From Polytrichum commune (lineage: Eukaryota; Streptophyta; Polytrichopsida; Polytrichales; Polytrichaceae), in the NCBI GenBank assembly GCA_950295325.1, contig OX485807.1, forward strand, positions 46,178,796-46,242,795: DNA of 64,000 nucleotides, written 5' to 3'. This document shows positions 21,800 through 32,999 of the stretch, piece after piece. How positions within the stretch are numbered: position 1 is the stretch's first letter; each line of letters opens with the position of its first letter. A program made the position numbers and the translations under genes. A model generated the notes under the pieces. It ran no database searches and was not told where the DNA came from. It saw only the letters and a program-made list of their open reading frames with translations.

Positions 21800-24060
21800 T
21801 ACTCGTACATGTTTAGTACAGTGCACCCCCCGAGTCCCCACCGTCAAGACACATATTACCTCCATTATCAAATCCTCCCTAAACCAACTAATCATCATTG
21901 CCGGTGTCTTCAACGGGGACATCTTCCTGCTAGGACATTCCAATGACAATGGAATCACCTCCCAACTCACAAAGACCACTCATGGGCAGACTTCATGTCA
22001 AATCTAGCTTGCAACTCATTTCCACTAACACCCACTTTTCAAGATAAGGTTTATAGATGGCTTCTACACCTACACCACCCAACTAAACTTCACGTATACC
22101 ATAGACACCTCCTCCGCACACACTGCTAGATCTTCTCTTTCAAAAAACCCTAGGGCATCCACCCACAAACCAAACGCCATACTCCTCAACCCAATCTCCA
22201 AGGACACACTCCAAGCCCTCAATGCCAAATTCAATGAACTTGCCCATCATGATACCTTAAGTCTCACCGACATACTAACATCCATAGAGGCTTGCTCCTG
22301 GACTTGTGGCAACATGCCCAACTAGAACTACACAAACTCATTGATACCCTTAGCAAATGCATCGAAACCATGTGCTTTATAGAACCACCCCAACCCCTCA
22401 CTACCCGTACTGGACTACAAGGTGGCTTCTTGCAAAGACAACAACAAAAACATTGGAACCGTCACCTTCACACATGCCACACCATAAGGAAAGCAGTCAA
22501 AGCAACCAACCTCACACCTCTAACAAACTGGCAGCAACACTCAAATGTCTTGCTAATCTTCACACTACCTGGACATACAATCCCCCCCCCCCGCCCCGCC
22601 ACCAATACAAGATTCACTTATCAATGCCTGGTTGATCACCCTTGGTGACATTGCCAAACAATCTAAAGCCCACGCCACTACAATCACAACCAAACAAACC
22701 CGAATCAACTACGAAAAAACCATCATATAATATCGCTCCACTCTCAACTCTAAATCCAAACGTACACACAAACAAATATTCTCCAACTCTTCACGTTGCA
22801 CCTTAGAGTGTCTTAAAGCAACTAATGGTCCCATAATAACCAACCCATGGGATATAGAGGAAGAAATCTTCTCTATACAACAAAATGGCTTTAGTTGAAA
22901 AACCCCCCTTGTGCTAAAATTCTCAGATCACCTTGCCATACGTGTATGTGCGGCACGACAATACCTGTGCCAAGGCCCACAGGGTCTCATTCTTCACAGA
23001 AGAGGCCCACCAAACGTTCTTATAAGGGACCACTACAACCAAGACATATACAACGCATGTTTTAAACACCTATCCCAAAGAAAGGTTCCATGCCCGAATA
23101 ACATTCCCAATGAAATTTTAAAGTCACCAACCCAAACTTTCCACACCATGCTCTTCCACTTCTTCCGACAATGCTACACACACACACAAATACCTAATAC
23201 TTGGAAACACATCAAAACAGTCATGTTGCACAAAAAAATTGACCCCATGTTTCAACCAAGCTATAGATCCATTGCACTCACATGCACAATCTTCAAGTTA
23301 TACACTAGCACCCTCACTACATTATTATCAACCTTTGGTGAAACTCATTAAATATTCCACCAAAGCCATGAAGGATTCAGAGCTCAGCGTAACACCTATC
23401 ACCATATAAACCGCACTTGAAGACACTCAGCTCACAAAGATTGACATATTCATCACATATACTAACTTCGGAAATGTATATGGCTCCATTGACCATGCAT
23501 GGCTCCTCGCCATCATGCTCAACTTAGGTTATCCCAATGACATAGTGGCCATCATAGGAAACCTTCATACATATGCTACCACATCATTCCACGGAGTGGC
23601 ATTCGGAAGCACCCAACCCATACACATCCACAAAGGTACCATACAAGGGGACACACTAAGTCCATATCTCTTCCTCATCTTTCTCAAGCCACTCCTCCGT
23701 TGGCTTGAATGAAACTCATATGGCTACCACTTCTGTACCTCTAATGATGAATGCCATACCACATCCTATGCCGATGACATAGCCTTACCCCCCGACAATA
23801 TCAAAACATGCAACCCCAAATTAACATATTACACTCTTTGCGGAATGGGTTGGCATGGACCTCAACCTAGCTAAATATGCTCTCACCAGATGCTTTAATA
23901 CATTTCATCCCCCCCCCCCCTCCCCAATATCTCTAAAGCCTACCTACAATCATCCCTTATCATGTACAAAGGCAACTAGTTCCCCTTACTATCACAAATT
24001 GAACCATATATGTATCTAGGCATCCGACCAACTAATCCCCACCTTGAAATGGCATACCAC
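21800..24060 (+). pseudogene. LINE retrotransposon, dead copy
   Basis: Fragments of a non-LTR retrotransposon polyprotein occur in order in different frames. First is an endonuclease-like piece with NQLIIIAGVFNGD near 21880-21915, where LINE endonucleases normally read GDFN, so the catalytic Asp is Val here. Then come linker segments (22200-22900). The reverse-transcriptase fingers follow at 22911-23351 (PNNIPNEILKSP, YRSIALTCTIFKLY), then the RT palm (TIQGDTLSPYLFLIFLKPLL, 23635-23708) and the catalytic box YADDIAL (near 23770). Several frameshifts and stop codons separate these blocks, so it is inactive. No clear poly-A tail or target duplication was recognised. Intact plant LINEs are several kilobases, so the 5' ORF is probably missing. 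Confidence 0.85.
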
Positions 24061-24069
24061 CACCTCTAA

Positions 24070-25215
24070 AACATGCAATCTCAACATGTCCATGCCCCTC
24101 CCCTTTGCAAATTTATGTGTGCCACCCATCACACCCCCCCATGCCAATGCAACCTTGTATAATAAACATATGGTACATGAAAATGACTAACCCCAACCTT
24201 TCAAAATAATTGAAAGGTATTACAAAATATGCACAATTAGAAAATTACTTAATCAAATGAGTCATTAAGTGCTTGTGACCAAGATAATACCCCCCAAACA
24301 ATTATACCCTTGCCACATGTGGTTTGTGTAAGTCACACCAAGTGTCAACCTCATGCGGGGGCCGGGCCTCACATATAAGTAAGGGTGTTTACAACATGTA
24401 AGTGATATATTTAAAATTTACATGTGTTGACAATGGGTGTGGCATCATGAGTTTGTGCCTCAATTAACTTCATTGGAATAAGGATTGTATGAGTTTGCCT
24501 TTACCATTGTGAACTTGAGCTCCACACGGGAACCTTTACTATCATATTACTGGCACTCCCAAAGGGCTCCCAAGGTTAGCTAGGGCTAGGTGCCCACCTC
24601 TTTGAACTCAACCCCTACCACTATTACGAAGGTCTAGAAAACACATGACCCCAACATGTTTGTGGTTTATTCATCTCTACATTGATTATCCCAATAATTG
24701 CATGTTATTATGGAGTGTTACGTAGTGTTAAAACTATTTAATGAGAATGTAATATTTTATCAAGCAAAGTCATTTATGTTCTATAAAGTCTGATTTATTA
24801 AATATACCTAAGTAAAAAATTAACTAATAAGTAAGATGTTATTGCATTGCGTAACTCCAAATAGTAACACACACTAATTAGGATAATCAATGTAGTGGCT
24901 CCTTCTATACAAAATTTAGAATTTATGATATTATGATAAAGGGTTGAATTTGCTATATATATACACACTAATAGAGCTTTTTACGTTTTCACCTCGGGTA
25001 ATTGTGGTAGGGCCCAGCTCAAAGAGGGCGTGTCTATCCCCGGACCCTGAGGCCCCAAAATCGGATAGAAAGCGATTTCCCACTCGAGTGCCACCGTGGC
25101 GAACGGAGGCTCCCATCCGGGAACGGTTGTTGCACAGGAGAACGCTACCGCCGACACCATGCGTAGAAAAACATTGCGTTCCCAACACGGGAGCGGCAGG
25201 GAGCGTGCCCCTAAG
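24070..25215. other. Intergenic; CpG-richer toward the J-domain gene
   Basis: No gene seen in the AT-rich left part, which has weak similarity to 52320-52420 (CCCCTACCA, ACATGT, TTGTAGTTTA-type blocks). From about 25010 the DNA becomes CpG-rich and could hold the promoter of the downstream J-domain gene. It does not match the DNA upstream of the second gene copy. Confidence 0.45.
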
Positions 25216-26100
25216 TCTGGGTTGCGGCAGCGGGCAGAAGATTCGGGGATCGAAATAAATTCAGTATAGAAGGTGCTAGGGCCCAAGGTTCCGGGCACAG
25301 TCTTCAGTTATTCCGGAAACAATAAGGTTAATCTCGAAGAGCGCGCCCTCCTCTCCGCATAGATTGCGCTACCACTCGGTAGTTTTTGATCTACATTCCG
25401 TCGCACAGCCTGTTGTGAAATCTCACCTTGTTCTATGTATAGAGGTCAGCACTCAGCAGTTGATTCCAGAGAACTAATTCTGTGAAGTTTTGCCGCTGTC
25501 TGAGCGCGAAACGAGCGAGTTCCGTGGAGTAATTTTTAGTGTGTGGCGAGTTCGGAATTTGCAGAGCAGTGGAGTAGGAAGCTCAATAATAATATCGTGC
25601 AAGAGAGCTGCGCAGTTGATTTCAGGAATTCTGTGATTTTTTGACGTGGTTGGAGTCTTAATTGAAGCGAGTTTAGTGGAGATTATAGTGGTTTTGACAG
25701 CTCGATTGACGAGCATTCTCAGCTGTCTATGCAAGGCACAGAGCCACTCTCGGAGCGTTTCTTGCTGAGGTAACAGTTAGGGTGGGTACTGTGGATAGAA
25801 GTTGCTTCGGTTTCTTGTGGAAGTAGCTGTAGTGCTGCTTGGGAAGGGCGAGGTGGTTTTGGAGGAGTCTTAGGTCTTTCGGAGCTTCGCGACGGTGTGT
25901 TGGAACATGCTTGGGTGTTTTTGAGAGCGGGCGAAGCATTGTACTGTAGGGGTTTTAGGTTGAGGAGACGATTGATTGAGGCTGTCGAGAAAAGCCGGCT
26001 GTTTATTGAGGTTCTTACGAGGATTGATCGCGACATTAAACTTGGGAGACACGCCACATTGATTTTTGGAGATTTTAGAATCGAAGTATTTGAGGGAGGA

Positions 26101-26721
26101 ATGGCAACAGCCATAGTTGGAGTGTCTCCTGTTCATTCTTTTACAAGAGACTCGATCTGCAAATCTCCCACTGCTCTCTCAGGATCTGGAATTAAATTCT
26201 CATCGTCTCAGTTTTGCGGGCAAACAGTAGGCGTGGTGGCCTCTGGGACATACGACTCGAGCAACAGAAGCTTCGTCTCAAGCCCCAGGGCGTACACCGC
26301 AACAGAGGAGCAAAGATTTACCTCAAGGTCAGGGCCAGCCACAAGGAGCTTGTACGAGTCATTAGGAGTGTGCAGATCCGCCACTGCTAAGGAAATCAAA
26401 ACAGCTTACAGGCTTGCGGCTCGCCGCCTCCATCCTGATGTAGTTCCGGAAACTCAAAGACAAGACGCTACCAAAGCGTTCTTGGAAATTCAGAAAAGCT
26501 ACGGTATTCTGTCCGATCCTCAAAGAAGAGCGGCTTACGATCTATCCCTGACGATGAATGACTTTCAATCGTCAGGATTTAGCAACAAAGGTCCAGTTAC
26601 AATGACTATGACGCCCTCATGGGGATTCATGTCTACTCCAGCTTCAAGCCCTAGGCCGTATTCATCAGCCAGCAATTCTGCCTTTAGAGGAAGTCGGTGG
26701 GAGACTGACCAGTGCTGGTAG
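26101..26721 (+). CDS. Plastid-type J-domain (DnaJ/HSP40) protein, copy 1
   Basis: A 206-residue, single-exon protein. Residues 1-80 are rich in Ser, Thr and Ala and poor in acidic residues, starting MATAIVG, as expected for a chloroplast transit peptide. Residues 83-150 form a J domain (SLYESLGV, helix II, then HPD at 111-113, and ILSDPQRRAAYDLSL). The HPD loop stimulates the ATPase of an Hsp70 partner, so it probably acts as a stromal co-chaperone, similar in layout to the small plant J11-type proteins. There is no Gly/Phe or zinc-finger region; the short tail is Ser/Pro-rich. The frame is open for 68 more codons upstream but contains no ATG, so 26101 is the start. The TAG stop directly follows the codons for DQCW; in copy 2 this stop is a CAG codon. 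No promoter or poly-A site was pinned down. Confidence 0.88.
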   Translation: MATAIVGVSPVHSFTRDSICKSPTALSGSGIKFSSSQFCGQTVGVVASGTYDSSNRSFVSSPRAYTATEEQRFTSRSGPATRSLYESLGVCRSATAKEIKTAYRLAARRLHPDVVPETQRQDATKAFLEIQKSYGILSDPQRRAAYDLSLTMNDFQSSGFSNKGPVTMTMTPSWGFMSTPASSPRPYSSASNSAFRGSRWETDQCW

Positions 26722-27054
26722 AGTAGAAGAAATATGGCAACCCTTGGATGTGTGTCGAGAGGAACTCTCATACAACTCATTCCGCTGTAAATTTGTATCA
26801 TGATGGTAAAGTAGAAGTGAATCAAATGACTGTAGATGTAGTGGTGCTGCTCGAAGAAAGACCGAAGGTGTCTATTGTCTTGCAAGAGCGCGAAGCCCTC
26901 AAGCAGGCTCAGATATGGAAAGAGCGCACATGATTATTGGACCTTTAGGCCAAAGAATCAATGAAACCATTCTTTCTAAATTTACGTGGCGTTCCTTAGC
27001 AAATTTATATTTGGTCTGATCTTGTTTTTGCCTCAATATCTCGTCATATATTCT

Positions 27055-27598
27055 GTACAGCATCTCACATTCAAGTCACTCATGCGCATTCTGCCGGACA
27101 TTCTTAGTGCGTCAAGTAACATAATTTTTTGGCGATTATGCATGCTTCTGGTTAAAAAACGTGTGAATCAATTCTAGTCTTTACAATTTGGAGTACATAC
27201 TCGCTTTCTAGGTAGTTTGTGGCGGTGTCGGACATTCTTAATTCGTCAAGCAGCGTGGGGTTCTGGCGGTTGTGAATGCTTCTGCCCGAGAAACGTGTGG
27301 AACGGCTCTAGTCTTCAGAATGTGGAGTAATTACTCGCTTTCTATCCAGTTTGTGGTGGTGTGGAAAATTCTTAGTTCATCAAGCAACATGGATTTGTGA
27401 CGGGATGTAAATGCTTCTGCACAAGCAGCTTGTGGAGCGACTGTAGTCTTTAGAATTTGGAGTAAATACTCGTCTGCTATGCAGTTCGTGGTGGTGTGGG
27501 AAATTCCTAGTGCGTGGAACAACATGGATTTCTGGCGGTTATGAATCCTTCTGCTCAAGAAACGTGTGGGACGACTCTAGTCTTCGGAACTTGGAGGT
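27055..27598. repeat. 134-bp tandem repeat, about 3.5-4 units, 3' of J gene copy 1
   Basis: Unit starts fall at 27131, 27265, 27399 and 27534, giving a period of 134-135 bp, with part of another unit before them. Each unit contains a GGCGGTTATGAAT-like start, GCTTCTGC, CGTGTGGA, GACTCTAGTCTT, TTTGGAGTAAATACTCG and GTTTGTGGTGGTGTGG. The first unit is more diverged. The corresponding array after copy 2 has one unit fewer. The plus strand is full of stops; the minus strand is open in part because of the near 45-codon period. Confidence 0.85.
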
Positions 27599-28409
27599 AA
27601 AAGTCGATTTTTGTGGCAGGTTTGCATGATGCAAACGTTTATATTCAGATGATCACTCTCTGCATGCGACTGTATATGCGTCTCATGTGCCACATGTTGC
27701 ATACAGAGGTGTAATGAAGGGCATTAGTACAGAAAGTTGAGTGAGTGCTTGAAATGCGATGGTGGTTCTCAATGTGAGAAGAACTTAGTTGTTTGTTTCA
27801 GAAAATGGGGCAAACTGAAAGCGGAGAAAATAATAATTTCCTAATGGTGTTGTGTCACGTAACGATGTGAACTACACAGGAGGAAGTGTCACTTGCAAGT
27901 CACATGTAGATAGTTGCATGTGGTGAGTAGGGAAATCAACCCCCAAGTAGGATAATCATTGCAACAATTACATGCTTGAGTTACAGAAAGCGGTTGGCTA
28001 CCAAGTAGGTTTGGTCACTGCAATACTTAAGATGTTTTCAAGGATGGGAAGACAACCACCAAGTCTTCCGTTAATTAGTTGCTGCAACTTTTAATTCCTT
28101 GAGAGTAGAGGGCGGTTTTGTGCACATGTAAGAGAGCAACTTTCTTCAAAGGGGACTTCTTCTTAAGCTCTAAGCTCTTGTACGTGCAATCACAAGTTTG
28201 CACTTGAAGGTTGCAAAGTTGACTTCTCCTAATGCTTACTTTGAAGTCGTACACCTATTAGTGAATGTTATTTACAAGGTATGTCATTCACTCACATACT
28301 AAACAAGCATAAGGTATGTAGGCCTTATGTTGTCACTCTTCATCATGCGTCTATATTTGAGTGGTAAGGCATGCATGTGTTTTTCAGTTACTTTCTTGGA
28401 CCGACCCCT

Positions 28410-28930
28410 ATATTTTGATTGGTGTATTTCGGTGAGGACCAAAGGACAGACACTATAAAGAAATGTGTTTGAAAGAGATTAATTCAAATTTTTTTACTAT
28501 TCCACACTCAATAATGAACAAGATTGGGAGGACCTATGTATTCAATTACAAAATCAACAAACATTTGCTTCTCATAACCATAACTAAATCGGGGAAAGTC
28601 CAATTTTTAATATGGATTTTGTTGATACTTTACCATAGATTTGCTTATGCAACACAATTTTCATTGTGTAAATCTAATCAGTAGAAGTGAAAGAACATGA
28701 TTCAAAACAAATTGAATAACACCCACATATCTTATATGTCAAGGCTTTTAGTAAAGAATAAAAAGCAAACACCAAAAAGACACATATTGCAATAAGATTA
28801 GACTACGTGTTCTAGATATGTTAATATTTATATATTCATTAGTTAACACATGTGGAAAGGCTTACGTGACCGTTCAAAGAGAAAGAGAATCAATCAACAT
28901 GGACATCTCATAACTTTTGCATCTTAACTC
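28410..28930 (+). repeat. Dispersed repeat B, two further copies
   Basis: Units start near 28415 and near 28740. Landmarks are TTGATTGGTGTATTTC, GAAATGTGTTTGAAAGAGAT, TCCACACTCAATAATGAACA, TTGGGAGGACCTATG and CATAACCATAACTAAATC. The second unit is shorter and more diverged. Confidence 0.65.
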
Positions 28931-29180
28931 CAATCCCAAAACTTAAAATGCCAATCTTCGTGATTTGCAATTTGGCTCGCTGAAATGTGATGATAATTCC
29001 CAAACCGATTCAACATCCAAAAACCTATTACTAGGGCCACACATCTTGTATGAGTAAAATATTGGAGGAACCTTGCACATAGATGAGTCCTACCACTTTG
29101 CAGAACGGGAATGAAATAGGATTGTGCAAAGAGTATGAAAACAGATTCAGGAATTCAATACCATGGCCATCTTAGCCCTT

Positions 29181-29375
29181 AGAATTCATGAACAATGTCC
29201 GGGGAGATTGTTGGGCATTATCGGTCAGAATCCCAGTGTTCCCAAGTCCAACTGGTTACATGTTGTGATCTCTCGGTTTTTGTTTACTTATTTGAGGTAC
29301 ACTCCATAGATTCTGCTAGAAAGGTCAGTAATTTTTCCTGAAGTCTTGAACTTCTACTGTTAATCTCTCAAACAT
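29181..29375 (+). repeat. Dispersed repeat A, copy
   Basis: Landmarks in order: TTGGGCATTATCGGTCAGAA, CCCAAGTCCAACTGGTTACA, TGTTGTGATCTCTCGGTTTT, GAGGTACACTCCATAGATTC and TTCCTGAAGTCTTGAACTTC. It runs directly into repeat D at 29376. Confidence 0.8.
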
Positions 29376-29640
29376 CGTACAGGGTGGTGACCTTGGCATT
29401 ACGTAGATTCGTTGCCGATTTACATCAGTTTCAGACAGAAAGTCTTCAGTCTGGGATTTGAACACATTTCTCAAGAAACCAATGACCGGAACTCCCCCTC
29501 CGGAAATTTGTTCAGCATTCTGGAGTCAACCTGTGTGATCTTCTGTGTGCAGAGTTTGTGGGTTGACCTTGTGAAGACAGACAGGAGATAGATTATACAT
29601 CTGCTTAAGTCGTGTGCTTCATATATTTACTCACATCAAG
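29376..29640 (+). repeat. Dispersed repeat D, copy 1 (SINE-like)
   Basis: This segment is repeated inverted at 32530-32770 and, more diverged, at 31005-31180. It contains CTTGGCATTACGTAGATTCG, TTTACATCAGTTTCAGACAG, AAAGTCTTCAGTCTGGGATT, TGAACACATTTCTCAAGAAA and CCGGAACTCCCCCTCCGG. On the minus strand GTGTTCAAATCCC resembles a Pol III box B, so part of it may be tRNA-derived. Confidence 0.7.
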
Positions 29641-29711
29641 CATGTTGGGTCAGGGTTTTTCTCAAACTTAATTTGGAGATAAGGCATCAACCCCTGAAAT
29701 CATACATCGTA

Positions 29712-30289
29712 GCGCCACTTCACACATGAGCCAAGAGCCGTGACCTTGTACTGGCGAGGACCCTTGACTCTCATCCGAAGGCTGTACCATGGGTGTTGGG
29801 AAAGCCATTGTATGTGGGCTTGGGCCCTCAAGTGTGAAGTGAGAACAAACCATGTTGCGGGACCATTGCATATTTTGTTGGCAGAAAAAGAGGGGAGGAT
29901 TTGGTTTAATATAACATGTTTCAAACATTACCAATTTAAGAGAATTACTTGGTGGTGTTTGTCTGTCTTGGTATCTGTTCTGGAATTTGCCTTGCAATCT
30001 GTCTTGAAATTTGTCCTGCTGGAAAAAAATATTAAAAAAATCATGGTCTCTGGGGATTTGTGCCAGGCTCACCTCTTGGAGGTGGATCTAATGCAAATTC
30101 CAATAGATCATGCATTCTTATCCATAACTTGCCATGTAGGACTTCATGTAGACTTTCAATCCACGAACTTTTCTTTGGGCCTTCACCTCCTAGTGTGAAG
30201 TGAACTTGGACGGTCTACGCCTTTTCGACCAATGAGAGCTCTCACATTGCCATGGTAAGGGGCTTTTAGCCTTGTGTGTGGAGTGGCCC
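29712..30289. mobile_element. PIF/Harbinger-type MITE, second member of the 14605 family
   Basis: A 578-bp element has ends GCGCCACTTCACACATGAG and CTTGTGTGTGGAGTGGCCC. The right flank is TTA and the left flank GTA, so the target duplication has probably decayed by one base. Internal blocks CCAAGAGCCGTGACC and GTGAAGTGAACTTGGACGG match the 14605 element. Confidence 0.82.
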
Positions 30290-31004
30290 TTAGCCCCTAA
30301 ATTCTCAAGCGTTGACTTTCCATTTTTGGCTAGGTCTAGCACCATTGCTTGGTATTTCAATCCTGTAGCAAAATAGATTCCGTTTCTCTCAATTCCAACT
30401 GTACGGATGTGAACTACACTACCGTCTATTTTACATGTGAATATTTGGAGTCAATTAGACCACATCTACAAGGTCAACTTGACATGTGAATAGAGCTTTC
30501 ATCATGGGAGCAACTTAAAAAAAAATCTAATTTTTTTTGTTTGATGTCCACTTGGGTCAAGGCAAAAAAATTTGTAGGTTGGAAATATGGCCATAATATG
30601 TCAAATATCTTTGGTGGATTCATGCACAACCGTGATCTTGTTTGGTGGGCACAAACCTCACCCAAATTGGACATGCTAGCTAAAATATATGGGCTGCAAA
30701 CTAGAGAGGTCACCATTTGTTATATTTGCACTTGACGCATGTTGGGTAGCTCATAGAACCACCTCCCAAAACATGTAGTTCCAAATCCTCAAAAAACCTA
30801 CATGCTTGAAATATGGCCTTTATATATGTTATTTTGGACCTAAACTCTAAACCGATACGTACCATCCATCCACATAGATTGCCATGAGAATATTAGGTGG
30901 CAACCCAATTTGGGTTGCATGAGTGCTTAAGGGTTAATATTTTTTGCTTCATGTATATGAATAATTTGTACTGCACATATTTTGACTACAACCATGTTCA
31001 AAGC
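30290..31004. other. Intergenic, no gene seen
   Basis: No supported gene. The short plus frame at 30541-30735 has no known motif. Confidence 0.45.
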
Positions 31005-31180
31005 TTGTACAGGGAGGTCTTGACATTAGATTCGTTAAGGATTTACATCAGTCATAGTCAGAAGTCTTCACTAGGGATTGAACCGATCACTCAAGAGAAA
31101 TCAAAGATTAAAAAAAAACTAATCTGCAACTCATCTGTATGATTTCAATGGGCAATATTTGTGGGTTTGCATATTTATTG
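31005..31180 (+). repeat. Dispersed repeat D, diverged copy
   Basis: It shares TTGTACAGGGAGGTCTTGAC, AGATTCGTTAAGGATTTACA, AGTCTTCACTAGGGATTGAA and TTTGTGGGTTTGC with 29376-29640. Confidence 0.6.
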
Positions 31181-31465
31181 AAAGAAGGGCAATTTCAGAA
31201 TAGTCACATGCATTAACTCTATAGCAAAGAGGCCCGTTCACAGATGGAAATTTTGGCATCAACCGCTAGTTGCACAGGAAAATCAAATGATGATGAATTT
31301 AAAAGGAGTTTACCACACTTGAACTTTGCAAAATTAAACACCAAGATGGTCTTCTTGTGTTCACATCCCAACTTTTCTCTAGAACGTGGTCGACAATAGT
31401 CCATGGCTTTTTAGAAAGAATGTGACCCCAAAACCTAACCTTCCAAGTCTTGGAATATCTGATAC

Positions 31466-31870
31466 CAGGTAGATTGAGTATATCTCATAAAGTAAAGTGA
31501 TAAATGGTGTGATGGAAGGTATATATAGAGGCGCACTTGAATCTGTGCTCAAAGGGAAAAAGAAAAGAAAAGAAAATCCAACATAAAACCATCCGACAAT
31601 CCGACATGAATTTGAGCATGTTGGTCAAAGGGACAAATTAAATAATGACCGAAACTATTTCCGGGGAGATTTTTGGGCATTATTGGTCAAAATCCTAGTG
31701 TTTCCAAGTCCAACCAGCTACATGTTGTGATTTTTTTTTTCTTTATTGATTTGAGGCATATTTCATACATTCCTCTGTAATGATCAGTAATTATCCTGAA
31801 GTCCTGAGCTTCAGCCGGTTATTTCTCAAAGTCATCGGTTCATCCATAACTAATGGTTGGTTATCCCTGT
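31466..31870 (+). repeat. Dispersed repeat A, extended copy (one arm of an inverted pair)
   Basis: This arm begins near ATACCAGGTAGATTGAGTAT and includes TGATGGAAGGTATATA, CCGACATGAATTTGAGCATG, TTTTTGGGCATTATTGGTCA, CTAGTGTTTCCAAGTCCAAC and TCCTGAAGTCCTGAGCTTCA. It corresponds over about 400 bp to the reverse complement of 32060-32475. ATCTGATACCA just before the arm resembles the complement of a methionine-tRNA primer site, hinting at a retroelement LTR boundary. Confidence 0.75.
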
Positions 31871-32059
31871 TCATGGGGCCGAAAGCATCAAAACCTTCAA
31901 GAGAATCAAATTATACATATGGTATTTCAAACATTTTGTGAACACTTCCTTTTTTGTATTTGATCCAACCAAAGTGGTAGCCCTCCATTTTTCAGGAACT
32001 AACATGGATTTGTAGTAGGTTCTGTATGACCTGAGTTTGTGGCCAGGGTTTAATATGGT

Positions 32060-32475
32060 TCATGAACAAAGACCGGAGAGAACCGACTGCTAATTGCAGA
32101 TGAACCGGTTGAGTTTGAGAGATTACCAGTTGAAGTTCAAGACTTCAGGAAAATTACTGACCATTTTAGCGGAATCTATGGAATGTACCTCAAATTGGTA
32201 AAGAAAAACCGAAAGATCACAACATGTAACCAGTTGATTTGGAAACACTAGGATTTTGACCCATAATGCCCAAAAATCTACACTGTTTTGGTCATTGTTT
32301 AATTTGTCCCTTTCACCAACATGCTCAAATTCATGTCGGATTGCCCGATGTTGGTTTTTCTTTTCTTTGTCTCTTTGAACAGGGATTCAAGTGCGATTCT
32401 ATATACCTTCCATCACAACCATTAATCACTTTGTTTTATGAGATATACACACTCTACCTGGTACTAGTTATTATC
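32060..32475 (-). repeat. Dispersed repeat A, extended copy (other arm)
   Basis: Reverse-oriented partner of 31466-31870, with the same order of landmarks on the minus strand, including CTAGTGTTTCCAAATC, CTTTCGGTTTTTC and GAAGTCTTGAACTTCAACTG. The two arms are separated by only about 190 bp. Confidence 0.75.
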
Positions 32476-32529
32476 AACTTTGAAAGAAACCACGACCCAA
32501 CATGCTTCATGTGACTAAATATATTAAGC

Positions 32530-32770
32530 ACATAACATAAGCATATGTATAATCTATCTCCTGTCTGTCTTCACAAGGTGAACCCACAAATTCTGCACAC
32601 TGAGATCACACAGATTGACTCCAGAATGCTGAAGAAATATCCGGAGGGGGAGTTCCGGTCATTGGTTTCTTGAGGAATGTGTTCAATTTCCAGTGAAGAC
32701 TTTCTGTCTGAAACTGATGTAAACCGGCAATGAATCTACGTAATGCCAAGGTCGCCCTGTACGACGTTTG
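32530..32770 (-). repeat. Dispersed repeat D, inverted copy
   Basis: Reverse complement of 29376-29640 with high similarity, including the CCGGAACTCCCCCTCCGG block and GACAGACAGGAGATAGATTA. Confidence 0.8.
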
Positions 32771-32999
32771 AACACGATTTTATGCTTATCAAAATCTGTG
32801 CAATATAAATCATATATATTGCACATGAAGATATAAGCATTAAGATGTATGATACATACCAGGGGTTCATGGTTAATCTCCAAACCATGACCTTGCCTAC
32901 ACGGTCGATGCCCATTTGACATTCTGTGCGAAGCAACCCTGCTGCATTTGTTACTAAGTCTCGCGATGAATCATCTGGTTGTATTGCGAGGCTCATGTA

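Larger units (their letters stand above)
25222..28050 (+). repeat. Segmental duplication, copy 1
   Basis: This 2.8-kb block is repeated in direct orientation at 33381-35931, offset by about 8.2 kb. Homology begins at TTGCGGCAGCGGGCAG, runs through the 5' leader, the J-domain gene and a tandem-repeat tail, and ends at TTTTCAAGGATGGGAA. Copy 1 is about 280 bp longer, mainly because of one extra unit of the 134-bp tail repeat and diverged sequence between 26928 and 27257. Confidence 0.92.

Noticed and set aside
25897..26100. In-frame open stretch upstream of J gene copy 1 (and 34051-34251 in copy 2) as an N-terminal extension
   Set aside because: It contains no ATG, and the sequence after the first ATG has transit-peptide composition. 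I treat the stretch as leader, although the 3-bp indel between copies keeps the frame.
27331..27558. Minus-strand repeat protein in the 134-bp array
   Set aside because: The open frame follows from the near 45-codon period of the DNA repeat. It has no start context or homology that I recognise, and diverged units break it.
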